A stretch of 64,000 nt of DNA, from NCBI GenBank assembly GCA_914767715.1, contig OU612069.1, positions 20,147,387-20,211,386 of the forward strand, read 5' to 3'. Positions 11,791 to 23,274 of this stretch are shown here, piece after piece. The DNA comes from Membranipora membranacea. Taxonomy: Eukaryota > Bryozoa > Gymnolaemata > Cheilostomatida > Membraniporidae. Below the pieces are notes generated by a model that saw only the letters and a list, made by a program, of their open reading frames with translations, had not been told where the DNA came from and did no database searches. The position numbers were made by a program, and so were the translations under genes. Positions within the stretch are counted from its first letter, which is position 1. Every line of letters starts with the position of its first letter.

Positions 11791-12738
11791 TGTGAGCAGG
11801 GAGTTTGGGACCGCTGGAGATTGCACTTCAGCTGTGCCCACAGTGCCATTGACTAAGCCTTTCTGTACCCAGAGATTGGAGTGAAGCATAATACTTGCCC
11901 CTTCAGCAAGAGATAGCCAGCGTTCAAGGCCACCAGCATCATCACTTGGGGCATTTTTGGCTTGGTTCATGTTGTGGGCACTTTCAAAAGCAGCAATAGG
12001 GCTGCCAAGTAGCAGTAGTGTCTCGGCATTGTACTCTGCAACTGACTGGCGCTTTGGAAAGAGTCTTACAGACTGTTGGAAGTCGGCTTCATCAGCCACA
12101 CCTTGAAAGCGAGTAGCTAGAAGATCATAATCATTGCGGGTACTGATCCCGTCTCTCAGCCTGAGCAACAAGTCCCTGAACCCATGGTCATTGGCCTGCC
12201 TTACACATTCTGTCAAAAATAAAAACCTCCGAATGGTTTGGTAGGCCAAATTTCCTAAGACAGCCTTTGGACTTGCTGAATTGGGATAGAAAAGGCGACT
12301 GTCACCAACAGGTGGAAGCTGGCCGAAATCGCTGATCAGTATGAGGCTACAACCACCGAAAACCTGGTCAGATGATTCTGGAAAGGCTTGCTGCAGCCGT
12401 TTGTTGATGGCATTTAGCATGCTACAGCCAATCATGGAAACTTTGTCTATGATGACGTAACGAGTAGCATGGAACTTATCTTGAAGTTTGTGCAGTGAGG
12501 GACCTCTTAGCTGTGCAAAGCTGTGTACATTAGGAAACAGTAGGTGAGAATGTAGAGTAGCACCACCAATATTTACAGCAGCAACACCGGTCAGTGCTAA
12601 GAGTGTGACTGATTGGCCGAGAAGTTGATGTAGGCAGTGAATGAGGTATGATTTACCTGTACCTGTAGTACCAAGAACGAGCATAGCCAAGGGGTCATCC
12701 TCAGGGTTGATAGTATGGGCATGTACATGATCATACAC
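11788..12738 (-). pseudogene. Pif1/Helitron-type helicase fragment
   Basis: An open stretch of about 316 codons, with no proper ATG at its left end (the frame opens at GTG). It carries the Walker A motif GTTGTGKSYL, then ALTGVAAVNIGGATLHS, the Walker B region YVIIDKVSMI, and ISDFGQLPPVGDSRLF. These are the ordered motifs of Pif1-like superfamily 1B helicases and match the helicase region of Helitron rolling-circle transposons. The Walker B Glu is replaced by Lys (IDKVSMI instead of IDEVSMI), and the later motifs V and VI are missing because the frame stops at 11,788, beside one of the 50 bp direct repeats. I see no Rep nuclease motif nearby. It is best read as a truncated, catalytically dead transposon fragment. 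Confidence 0.7.
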
Positions 12739-12924
12739 ACAAATTATGACGTAAAGACATGCACCGAATCAAGGAGTAATAATGAGGTTGTAAATTGCTG
12801 GTGGTAAATTGAAGAAGTAAAATAAATGACAAATGAAAATGGTAGGCACATAGGCAGCAGCTACCAGGAGAAGTGAATGAATGATGGTATAATCTGTTAG
12901 AAGTTATCGAAACTCACATGGGAG

Positions 12925-13575
12925 CGGCGTAATTAACGCAGATTACATGACGATGATATTGTAATAAGAAAAAATAAAATAATCTAATCTAAAATAATGA
13001 TACATAAAATTATGATGAGAATACCAAAAGAATGAAGTTTCTAATGAGAGAATAGAGTTAAATAATTACTTGAAAGTAGAGAGCGATCCCTGAAATTTCC
13101 TGCCTGGCTTGTTGACTGTTTACTGGTTGACCACAAATTGCACTAAAATTTGAAATTTAACAGTTCTTGGCTCAAAAGTGCAAAGTTCAACCAAATAAGA
13201 ATTTGCAAGTGCCCCTCAAGTGATGTTATAACAGTCAAGTGGGGACACTGCCTATCTTCAACAAGGCAATGTTACCTGATGTCAAGTGTCTAAAGTGTCA
13301 TAAATAAAATTATCGGTCATGTTTGAGCATTAGAAACTGGCAGGTGTACATGATAGTGGCGAGGGCTCTCTTATGGTATTCAAAATACACATGAAGTCTC
13401 TGCGTTTTCATGTACCAGGATTTTGTGGTTTACTATGATAATGCTATACAATACATAACATGGAAGCATTTTGATTTTGATCAACAAATTAAAATAATTG
13501 TAATCAAACAACAAACATTTATTAACATTTATTTACATTTACGATATGTACTGCAAAGGACCGCAAGCGGTTTTA
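12925..13575 (+). repeat. Direct repeat, first copy (block X then block Y)
   Basis: Block X (about 12,925-13,208, beginning GGCGTAATTAACGCAGATTA) and block Y (about 13,208-13,575, beginning TGCCCCTCAAGTGAT and ending GGACCGCAAGCGG) recur almost unchanged at about 15,144-15,430 and 14,640-15,032. Here the order is X-Y; in the second copy it is Y-X. The flanking 12,740-12,925 has no recognised feature. Confidence 0.7.
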
Positions 13576-13688
13576 TCCTAATATTTCTCTTTTGCAGTCT
13601 CAGTTGATTGACTCACTAGGCCTTGCACAATCCAACCAAAATACTTCTATAATTAATCAATATTTCACAACAATCTTATTGTTTATCC

Positions 13689-14585
13689 CATTAGTTTTTC
13701 ACCCCATAGAGAGTGTCAATATGTAGCGGACTTCTTCAGGTTGTCTCAATCATCAGCTTTGGCTAGGCCTAATTCTGTTTTTGCTAAGATTCCCCAAACA
13801 AAATCGAATACGTCAATGTATGTATGTATATTGTATTGTTATCAATACTTGATAAAATTCGTTGTTGTTTTGCTCTGTGATGCCAAAAAAATATAAAATA
13901 AATTATAAATAAAAAATAAAAAAAGTGTCTATAAAACTTATAAGATGGAATTAAGCAGCCGAGCACACTCTGTTCGGAAACAGTTTTTACGAATGTTTAC
14001 TCGCTGCTTGGGAATACAGAATCTACCAGAGTGCAGTTTCACTAGCTCGATTGGTGGATCGAGGCTAGTATAGGTACGCAGACATTCACTTTTAAAACGT
14101 TCCTGGTACAGCTCATCGAGGCTCTTACATTTGAGCTTTTTATTACTGAGTCTGTAGGCTGATTTTATGACATGGTTCAGCTCATTGCGGTTTTCGACTG
14201 ACATATGGCCGTGGATAATACTGAGGTGAAAGGCAAGCACACTTTCTATAAATGACTCATAGGCTAGACGAATAGTGCTGTCTTTGACTTTCATTGATGA
14301 TAAACGCTTCATTATATAGAGACGCTTGCTTGCCTTCTCCACAGTTAGAGCAGTATTCTCTGTAAAGTCAAGTTTGGGAGTTAGGATTGTCCCGAGATAT
14401 TTGTACTTGACTACTCGCTCGATCACGCTTTGGTGAATAGTGACTGGGTCTGGAGTTGGGTTGTGACGCTGATTTGTAAATAGGAGCTCTTTGGTCTTAT
14501 TGGAGTTTATGGTAAGGTAAAGCAATTTTTATAATCAATGTGATATATTAATTTCCAATTAGTTTTTCACCCCATACAGGGAGTG
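13689..14585 (-). mobile_element. 3' fragment of a non-LTR retrotransposon
   Basis: On the minus strand, 14,525-13,938 is open for 195 codons and reads as the C-terminal part of a LINE reverse transcriptase. It has VVKYKYLGTILTPKLDF (the YLG motif after the RT domain), KASKRLYIMKRL, and a helical tail ending ECARLLNSIL. The catalytic palm is missing, so this is a 5'-truncated copy. An A-rich stretch follows the stop (13,890-13,925 on the plus strand reads as T-rich in sense). A sequence TTAGTTTTTCACCCCATA appears on both sides (13,689 and 14,557) in direct orientation, either a flanking duplication or part of a repeat it entered. The element sits between the two X/Y direct repeat copies. Confidence 0.65.
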
Positions 14586-14636
14586 GCATCAGTGGCCGAC
14601 GGACCTCTGCAGCGGGATTGATGCAGCTGCTCCCTC

Positions 14637-15430
14637 CAACAAGTGCCCCTCAAGTGATCTTATAACTGTCAAGTGGGGACACTGCCTATCTTCAACAAGG
14701 CAATGTTACCTGATGTCAAGTGTCTAAAGTGTCATAAATAAAATTATCGGTCATGTTTGAGCATTAGAAACAGGCAGGTGCACATGATAGTGGCGAGGGC
14801 TCTCTTATGGTAATCAAAATGCACATGAAGTCTCGGCGTTTTCATGTACCATGATTTTGTGGTTTACTATGATAATGCTATACAATATATAACATTGAAG
14901 CATTTTTTTCTTTACCATCGGATCTAATATATACATTATAAATTATTTTGATCAACAAATTAAAATAATCATAATCAAACAACAAACATTTATTTACATT
15001 TACGTTGTGTACTGCAAAGGACCGCAAGCGGCGTCAGCTCGCACCTCCAGATTTTCTGATCTGAATTTTTGGTTCCCAATTACCCATGACCGCTGCATAC
15101 CGCTACAGAGGGGGTGTCTTCAATATGCGGGGTTTTATGGTCATGGCGTAATTAACGCAGATTACATGACGATGATATTGTAATAGGAAAAAACAAAATA
15201 ATGTAATCTAAAATAGTGATACATAAAATTATGATGAGAATACCAAAAGAATGAAGTTTCTAATGAGAGAATAGAGTTAAATAATAACTTGAAAGTAGAG
15301 AGCGATCCCTGAAATTTCCTGCCTGGCTTGTTGACTGTTTACTGGTTGACCACAAATTGCCCTTAAACTTGAAATTTAACAGTTCTTGGCTCAAAAGTGC
15401 AAAGTTCAACCAAATAAGAATTTGCAAGTG
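14637..15430 (+). repeat. Direct repeat, second copy (block Y then block X)
   Basis: Block Y (about 14,640-15,032) is followed after about 110 bp by block X (15,144-15,430), the reverse order to the copy at 12,925-13,575. Identity by eye is well above 90 per cent, with small substitutions and a 50 bp insertion near 14,905-14,950. The sequence between Y and X starts GCGTCAGCTCGCACC and is unique in the window. Confidence 0.65.
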
Positions 15431-17640
15431 GCCTATTGGCTGTAGTATATTTGTTTTGGATGTGGCTCCTAGGAGTTCAGAGTTGCACCAAAGGTATATG
15501 TGCCTTTTATAGTGATTAGCTTTGGAACCATAGAAATTTCTATAAAGCTGATTTGAATCATTGCTATTTCTATTGAGCCAGATTTTTGCCCAGGCCCTCA
15601 GGCTAAAATGATTTGCTCAGGTATGACTGCCTCTATTAGATATTAGCCTTTGAACCATAGAAATATCTATTTGAGCAAATGTTAACCATTGAAATTTCTA
15701 TTAAAGCAGATAATTTTACACATATTGCCCAGGCACTTAGGCTTTAGTAAGTTGCTCTGAGGAGTGATTGAGGATTGCAAATAGACAAAACTATGTCTAT
15801 TGGATTGAATAAAAATGGCTAGAAAAAGCCAAAACCCTGTGCTGGCTGTTGCAAGTTTTCTATGTCATAGCATCAACTGCTGGTTTTCATATTGCTCCCA
15901 AAGAGAAGATCAGGTATGAATCTAGTTAATTTGACAATAATTGAAGGTGGATGGGCAAAACTGTAGGTGTTTATTGTGTGCAAAAATAGGGCTCAGCTGC
16001 CACATAAGTTGTCAGAAGTCCCCTATGAGAGTTGCTTTATGGGCATTGCCATAATACCACCTCCTAACCTATCGGTTTTTCGGTGGGATGAGTATATAAC
16101 TCCTTGTTAGAATAAGATGTGATACGTACTTAGCTGAATTGCAACAACAAGGTGGTTCAACTTAGCCCAATGCTAAGGTTTATATCAGTATGCAGTAAGG
16201 TTGAGATGTAAATAATATATACCAGAGAGATAGATTTCGAGATTGTCAGTCAGTATGTCCAGGTGAGAGTATGATTGGAATGGATACCAATGATGTTTGA
16301 GTAGTAAGTAACCTTGTTAGGTTAAATAGATTGAGCGGTTGAAAATTAATGGCCTGTTAACCATCTGTGTGAACTCAATATAAGTACCATGAGAGGCGAG
16401 TGAGTAACCTTGTTAGGTCAGATGAGTGAGCAAGTTAGTGTCAGCACAGAAAAAAAGGAAACAGCTCCAAGCTCAGCCCAGCTTTAATTATTATAAACAT
16501 TACGCTTTTCTTTGAGTTTCTCTACATATATTTCAGTTATAAAATATGTATGAATATAATTGATAATCAATGTTCTTCTGACGATCAAAGCCACTTCAGT
16601 TCAGTATAGGAGCGAACTTCATCCACCTATAATTGCATAATATATATATATATCATTATCACATTAATAAACGTTAACCTCACACCCTTCCTCTTTCCTT
16701 TTAGTTTGACATCAAACTATATAATCATGATAATATACAGTCTTTGACCGTTTGCAAGAATGAGTTTTGAGTCTTGAACTCTTAATTAACTTACAGCTTT
16801 CAAACCTTGACACACTGGGCAAGTGTATCGAAGTAGGCAAAAAATGTAGTAAACACATTGGAGGCAACACCCTTGGAATACACCCAAGACTCCCCTCCAG
16901 CCGTTCGTCTGGAGACAAAAGCCTCTGAAGATGGTTTCGTAATGGTCTGTAATATCTACTTGAACTGTTTGGGAAATATACATACATAGTGACTACAAGG
17001 ATTTTAAAGACTTGTTGAAACAATGGCGTCATCTGCTATAGCATTTAACATGTCATTTCCGGAAGAATGATACTTAAAATTTAATCTTAGTTTCAGTTTT
17101 TGGCTTTTGTCAGTTTCTTTTCTTTTCCTTTTTAAATTTTTAGATTTAAGTCATGCATGTTATGTTTAAAGTATGAACCAAATTGCATAGAGGAAAAAAC
17201 AGGGAGCAACCCAAAACTGCAACACTTGGTTACCGCAGATGCCATTAGCTCAGCTAGAATATAGAACAGCCTTTACAAATGACATCCATGGTTAATCGCA
17301 AATAATTGCTCTTTATAATTGACCATGAATACTGCATCACATATTCATTCACTATTAGCTATAGTGACAGCAGCAGTACAAGCTAGATATCAGTTCCATT
17401 AACTGCTGTTTCACAAGTTGTCTTTCCCTTTTATAATGCAGGATAACTCCTGACTTTACTGGATCACGTATTATTATAGGACACTGGAAATTCCACTGTC
17501 TTAAAGTGAAGACAGCCAATGAGAATGTTTGGCTTAAAATAGACTGCGTATCATAATTATTTTAAGCAAATATGATGGTTTGGCTTAAAATAGACTACGT
17601 GTCATAGTGCTTAAGCCAATGAGATTGTCTTGTGTACTAT
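15431..17640. other. Non-genic stretch
   Basis: I see no supported gene. Around 15,520-15,780 there are loosely repeated phrases of the type TTGAACCATAGAAAT and ATTTCTATTGAGC. A (TA)n tract lies near 16,643-16,655. A short direct repeat GGCTTAAAATAGACT(A/G)CGT lies around 17,530-17,600. Confidence 0.4.
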
Positions 17641-17880
17641 TCCCACATAAGGTGCAATTGTGCAATCAATGATGTAAGAAAGACTGAGAGCAAAACATTT
17701 CATTTACAGGGAGAACACCACCCCACCCACGATAAAGCAGCACAAGGATGAAGGATAAGAATTTCCACATAAGGTGCAATCATGCAATCAATGATGTAAG
17801 AAAGACTGTGAGCAAAACATCTTTTTACAGGGAGAACATCACCACACCCGCGATAAAGCAGCACAAGGATGAAGGATAAG
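17641..17880 (+). repeat. Two tandem copies of a 120 bp unit
   Basis: The unit begins CCACATAAGGTGCAAT and ends GCACAAGGATGAAGGATAAGA. It occurs at about 17,644-17,760 and 17,764-17,880, differing at only a few sites. It lies immediately upstream of a TATA box and may be the upstream repeats of a promoter or LTR-like element. Confidence 0.75.
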
Positions 17881-17924
17881 AGTCTTGGGAGTGATGCAAG
17901 ATTTCAGCAAGCACCACCAGAGGG

Positions 17925-17932
17925 TATAAAAG
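17925..17932 (+). promoter_or_regulatory. TATA box of a candidate promoter or solo LTR
   Basis: TATAAAAG sits in the context AGGGTATAAAAGGAGG, directly after the 120 bp tandem repeat. An AATAAAT polyadenylation-like signal follows at about 18,263. Upstream repeats, TATA and poly(A) signal together suggest a solo LTR or the 5' end of a lost retroelement. I found no clear TG..CA ends, primer-binding site or gag/pol. Confidence 0.4.
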
Positions 17933-18299
17933 GAGGAAAATTCAGTGAAAAAAGACAAGTGCTCACCGTATACAAAATCATATTATAACCGTAGAAAACA
18001 TGTAGAAGAGCACTTCATATTTTTATATAAATCTGATTTTAATTCAGATAAATATTTTGAGAATTAATTTTACCATGAATTATTTTTACTCTGGATTATT
18101 CACACTTTGGAGACTGGATATATTATAAGCAAGAGGACGACAGGATATATTGGTAATTATATTTTAGTTTGAAAAGGATTATTATCATTTTTTTTTATTA
18201 ATAATTTTATACTTTTACCTTTTTAAATTGACATTTTGTATTCACTTCTAAATTTAGAACAAAATAAATAGTTGTATTGACCTCAACTAAGCATCCGCT

Positions 18300-19600
18300 T
18301 GATTAAATTATTGAGTTGTAAACAACCACCGAGTATCAGGATTCAAGAGTCATTAACACAGTCTTTGACCTTGCAAAATTATCATTCTAATAAAGCATCA
18401 AGAATTTTATTATCTTTGAGTAGTCAAAGATACTTTGAACTAGAATTGTGATAGGTCAATTAAAGAATCGAGCTAAAACTAAAGCCAAATTTGAAGCGAC
18501 CTAGAGCTATTCTCATTCCAGACAGAGAAGTGAATTGAAGTCTGTAACCTATCAATTGGTTACAAGGCCTGTGATTCTAATACAACTGCCGGTGTCACCT
18601 AATTGGACTTCCAGGCACTAAACAAAGTCCAACAACCTTGTTGGAATTTAAATCTCCACAAATAAGTGAGATTACTTATAGATAACTACGCAATATATAT
18701 ATCAAACTACGAACCACAGGCTAATATTTATTATAGCCACGAGTTCATAAACCACATACAGTTATCAATCGCTTTGTGGTGCATGAGTATTGTCTCAAGC
18801 TTATAACAAGCTTTCTGCTGGCCCAATTTAGGGATACCTGCGGTTGATTGGCAGATGCTGCCCTTTGAATGACTAAGGAGCCAACTTCTCCTTAGTTCAA
18901 GAGTGGTCAGACTTATAAACAATTCTAAGGGTTTCTCTAAACCTGGAAAGGGAAGCCAGCTGTTCGTCTCTTGAAATTTTTCCAAGGTTAATTGACACAT
19001 GTGGTTAATTGAGTGCTATCAAATTTACACATACACACACACAGAACCTGAATTACATCATCGAGATATTCATTCATAGATTTTATAGAAGGAGCAAACA
19101 ACTCCAAATTGAATACACAAAGATATTATGTGGGTATACATGACAACCCCCCCCCCCTAGCGTGTATAACCCTTAAATACTGTTCAATAATCAAAATTGT
19201 TGCTGATCGGATATGTCAAACGACATACGAGAAAAACAGTTTCTCCATGTCACAGCAGACGCTGGTGCTGGAAACTAGACTCATCAAGGTACAAGAGCGC
19301 TTAGGCACAACTGATCTTGAAATACGTTGTGCATTGCACCGGTCCACTGTGTCTAACTGCTTGCTCTGACAGCTGCCTAATATACAGTATTTACTGGCCT
19401 GTTTTCTCTGTGAGGTATCCTTCACAATGGATCAGGCAGTCGACATAGTCAACCCTCAATCCTCTTCAAAAGATAAAACTGCAAAACAACCAGCAAAATT
19501 TTCATAGTGACTATGATAGGGATAGAATGGAATGGCATAGCACATGATGGAACGAATGTTCGTAGTGTAAAAAATGTTCAGACCTTCAACATTTAGACCA
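18300..19600. other. Non-genic stretch
   Basis: No gene is recognised. Short open stretches on both strands here lack family resemblance or splice context. A CA/TG run (about 19,028-19,042) and a C10 run (about 19,147-19,157) are present. Confidence 0.4.
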
Positions 19601-19607
19601 ATTAATT

Positions 19608-21322
19608 TCAGTTTACCATTAGAAACAGGCGAGTATTACATTTAGATATCAGACAATCAATATGCTTGTTAAAAGTTACTTTTTGATCCACGAAAACTCC
19701 CAAAAATTTTACTGATGACTGTGGCTGCAAAGATGTACATTCATTCTGAACCGCCTCTGAAAAGTTATGACGGGTTGACAAAGAAACAATCATAACTACT
19801 GTCTCATTTGCATTTAAAAGCATAGAGTTTTCCTCGGCCCATCTTTGTGTAGCGTCTAATGCAGGCAATAAATATTGCGCTTGAGTCATTGGTGTTTGAT
19901 ACAGCAGCATAAAAAGAAGTGTGATCGGCATACTTGACATTTGAATAATTCGGAATACATAAGTCATTACAATAAATAAGCCATAGTATCGGCCCTAATT
20001 TCGTACCCTGTGGTGTACCAACATTTTGTTGGGATGAATGAAGATGAGTGGTTTGAGCTGAATCTAATAGACTGGGAGCGATCAGATAGGAAGTCAGCAA
20101 CTAGTGTTGTTATATTCTCGTTGAAGCAATGTCCCCTCATTTTGTTGACTAGTAGGTTTGGTTGTAGCCTGTCGAAGGCTTTAGAAAAGTCAACACCTGC
20201 CAGTTGGATGAATTTGTCGCTAGCTTTATCTAGGTCCTCGCTGAAGTCGTCCAATAGTTGTATCAGAGCGTCAACATTACCGATGTTGGGTTGGTAGGCG
20301 TATTGATTTATATCAACAATCTCTGTCAGCTTACTTTTCATTTTATTTATGATTACTTCTTCTGACAGTTTGCCCAAGTGAAACAATCGCAAGATAGGGC
20401 GGTAATCCTTATTTGAGTTGGTGCAGAGATTTTAGGGATAGGCTTGATCTGCGCTAGTTTCCACTTACGTGGGAACTCCATTGTGTTTATTATATTTTGT
20501 AGTGGCACACATATATCCTCAGAGCCATCAGCTGACACCCATGTTGGAAAATCCTCTGTAGATGTTGTTTTATTGGTGTTGAGTCTATTTAATAATAATT
20601 TGATCTCACCAAGGCTCAGAGGGTCTAGTGCAGTAGCATTTGCTGGTGGGTTTGGATTCTCAGGGCTGTCAATTTAATCACCTCCAACACTAGCATAATA
20701 CGCATTTAATCGATCACAGAAGACCTTGGGTAACATAGGCAGGCCATCTATGATTGGGGCGCCGTTTGTTTCTGGCTTTCGAGGTTTGGTGATGGAGTTT
20801 AGCGTGTTCCACCATTGCTTGGTGTTTTGCTGGCTGTTAAGAGTTTCTTGGACATAGTCTCGTTTGGCTGCTCTCACCGCCCTTTGCGCTTTGGATCTAA
20901 GGCTACGCCACAGAGTTCTCCTTTTCTTTCTGAAAGCTCGATCTCTGCTTTCTATTAGTTTTAAATGGGCAATGCTGATCTAAGATTTGGTTTATTAAGT
21001 GATGGAGAGCTTTCACTTTAGAGTGCACTGTTGTAGCTGACAGTACTGCATTCCAATCTTGTTTTGCTAGGTCTAGGAGCACTTGGTTTTTCCGAATATT
21101 GTTTACTACTCTTTTGGTTGTGCGAATATACTTAGCTGGCTTTTTGGCTTGACTGCTGTTAATAAGAACACAGCAGTGGTCTTTATTATTGATCGGTGAC
21201 AGTGCTATTGCAGATTCATATTCTGTGATATTCGTAAGAACCAAATCCAGCTTTGCCTCATTACGAGTGTTAAAGTTAACGAGGTGAATAATACCTAGCT
21301 GGGTGCAGATGTCACACGGCAA
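19608..21322 (-). mobile_element. Decayed non-LTR retrotransposon (CR1/L2-like), minus strand
   Basis: Read from 21,322 downward, successive frames show the end of an endonuclease (LDLVLTN, then a degenerate NKDHC in place of SDH), a linker with QWWNTLNSI, then RT motifs. These are PRKWKLAQIKPIPK, DINQYAYQPNIGNVDAL, VDFSKAFDRL (motif A, intact), VGTPQGTKLGPILW (motif B) and KYADHTSFY (motif C). It ends with SSVKFLGVFVDQKVTF. Motif C is YADH instead of YADD, removing a catalytic Asp. At least five frame changes are needed to read through, so it is long dead. The 5' part is missing. Confidence 0.7.
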
Positions 21323-22549
21323 GGATCAATTTTCATCTTCAAAACTGTCATATTACCCACCAAGAATTAGCAGAGGTTATAGGAAGAAAAAGCAAGATAA
21401 TGGTTAGTCGGCTATTGAGATGCCAACAGCTTGCTCCATGATGTTGATATATACTGTACGAGTTGAAAGTCCAGAATATCTTAAATATCTATCAAAATTC
21501 CTATGTAATCCACAGTGAAACACACTCATGTCAGTTCTTACAGCTCTACTCCTCTCTGTATAGGCGAATGTTTATAATATGAACTATCTAGTGTGTTTTG
21601 CACCTTTGCGCATTCAACAACTGAGTTTGATGAGCTATGTGCAGCCAAATCTGAGTGAGAGCAGCCATTTTTAGTTCTAGTGACCTTGGCAAGTTTCTCT
21701 GTTTCAATGACTATACTATGCCATACAAGCTCGCTAAGTAACCCCTTTAACCTTGTTCTTGATAGGCCTATCATGAACATTTAGGGTTGCACCTACTGTG
21801 TAAATAGGGATCTGTATTGATCTCTGCTCAAGATATCAATCAGTGTGTTGTTCCCGATGTTGTGAACGAGTTTAGATGAATGTGGTTACGCGTAATGTGA
21901 ATCCTAGTAGAGATTGTGAGTATGAGGAATGTTATGTATTACATTTGCTAGTTGCCTTCTCGTGTACAAGAGAAGACAACTACAAAGCATCACAAATATG
22001 TTAAACAGTATGAATGAGAAGCCCTAGTTCATACATGAATGAACATGGATGATTAGGGAGAGTGAGTGAGGTATTAATATCAAGTAAAGAGCTTAGCTCA
22101 GGGACTCTTGATCCACCGAGAGAACTGAGCACAACAAAAATATTAATTGGAGCTGAAATATGTGGCAGCAGGACCCAGATATCTAGCCACATATTCAGTA
22201 TTAGATAGTATTATAAAACCACCAGAAAATAACAACAAAAACAGCAACAAACAACAACAACAAACAACAACAAACAACAACATGATTTCGTGATTGTGCT
22301 TGCGAGTTAATATCTTGTTCTGTTTATATTTGTATATGTTTTCTATCATGACGTTGTCTCTCACCCATGCTTTTGTCTATCTCTAGGTTCGATATCACCG
22401 TAACAGGACAGGTCGATCAGGATTAAATTACTTTGATGGTTGTCGATTCAGAGGTAGAATAGTGTAATTCGGTGAGTTGTATATTTATATGAATTGAGCA
22501 TCTGCCATTAACTAGTTGTTAGTGGACACCCAAAAGTGCACCATTTCAA
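21323..22549. other. Non-genic stretch with an AAC-type microsatellite
   Basis: No supported gene. A simple repeat of AACAAC-type units runs from about 22,225 to 22,281. This region lies downstream (in gene sense) of NHL copy 1; I could not find a transmembrane exon like that of copy 3 in it. Confidence 0.4.
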
Positions 22550-23274
22550 GTGTATCACCATACATTGCCATACACACTGGACCAAAACCATTCTGTATCG
22601 GCAAGTGGTCCATCTCCATGGCCGATGCGATTTGAAGACTGTGTCAAGTATCTGAATGAGTCATTGCCTACATTGATTTCGGCGATCTCATAAGTAATTG
22701 AAGTTTACACCACGCCTCTTGTTGTATCTACAAGCCCGCTCTTGGGCTCATGGGAGGGCCCCTCAAAGTCATAAAACTTGACTATGGTAGTGACCAGGCT
22801 GGCTTTCAGATCTGCTTTGGTGATACGTCTTGCGTCCCTTCGTTCAAAGATATAGATGAATGCCTTTCCATGGTGGTAGGTGAATCCAGTGATTTCTCCA
22901 AATCTACTGTTCGACAAGTTGCCATTAACTTGAATTAATGACGAATTGAATGGTCTGTCATCGCAGATTCCTACAAACTGCTCAGTTCGATATGTGGTTC
23001 GGTCGAGTATTCTTGTGCATCTTCTGTCAGAATCGGCTAACAAAACGTGTGTCGCATTTATCTGAGCAAACGATGAGATGACTGAGAATGTTGCATTCGT
23101 ACCTATTCCTTCAGTGTATGGCAGAACAGGGGAACGATGGGTTTGGCCAACTACAAGGGTAGTGTCAGATCCGTTGGTGGTATAAAGAGCGAGTATGTCA
23201 CTATAGAGAACGTTACCAGGAATAAACTGTCAGCTTCTATGTGAGTTGGTGTGTTATTGGTCGCCTGATAAGGA

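Noticed and set aside
18731-19000. 89-codon minus-strand open frame
   Set aside because: No homology recognised, no signal peptide or splice context, and composition like its surroundings.
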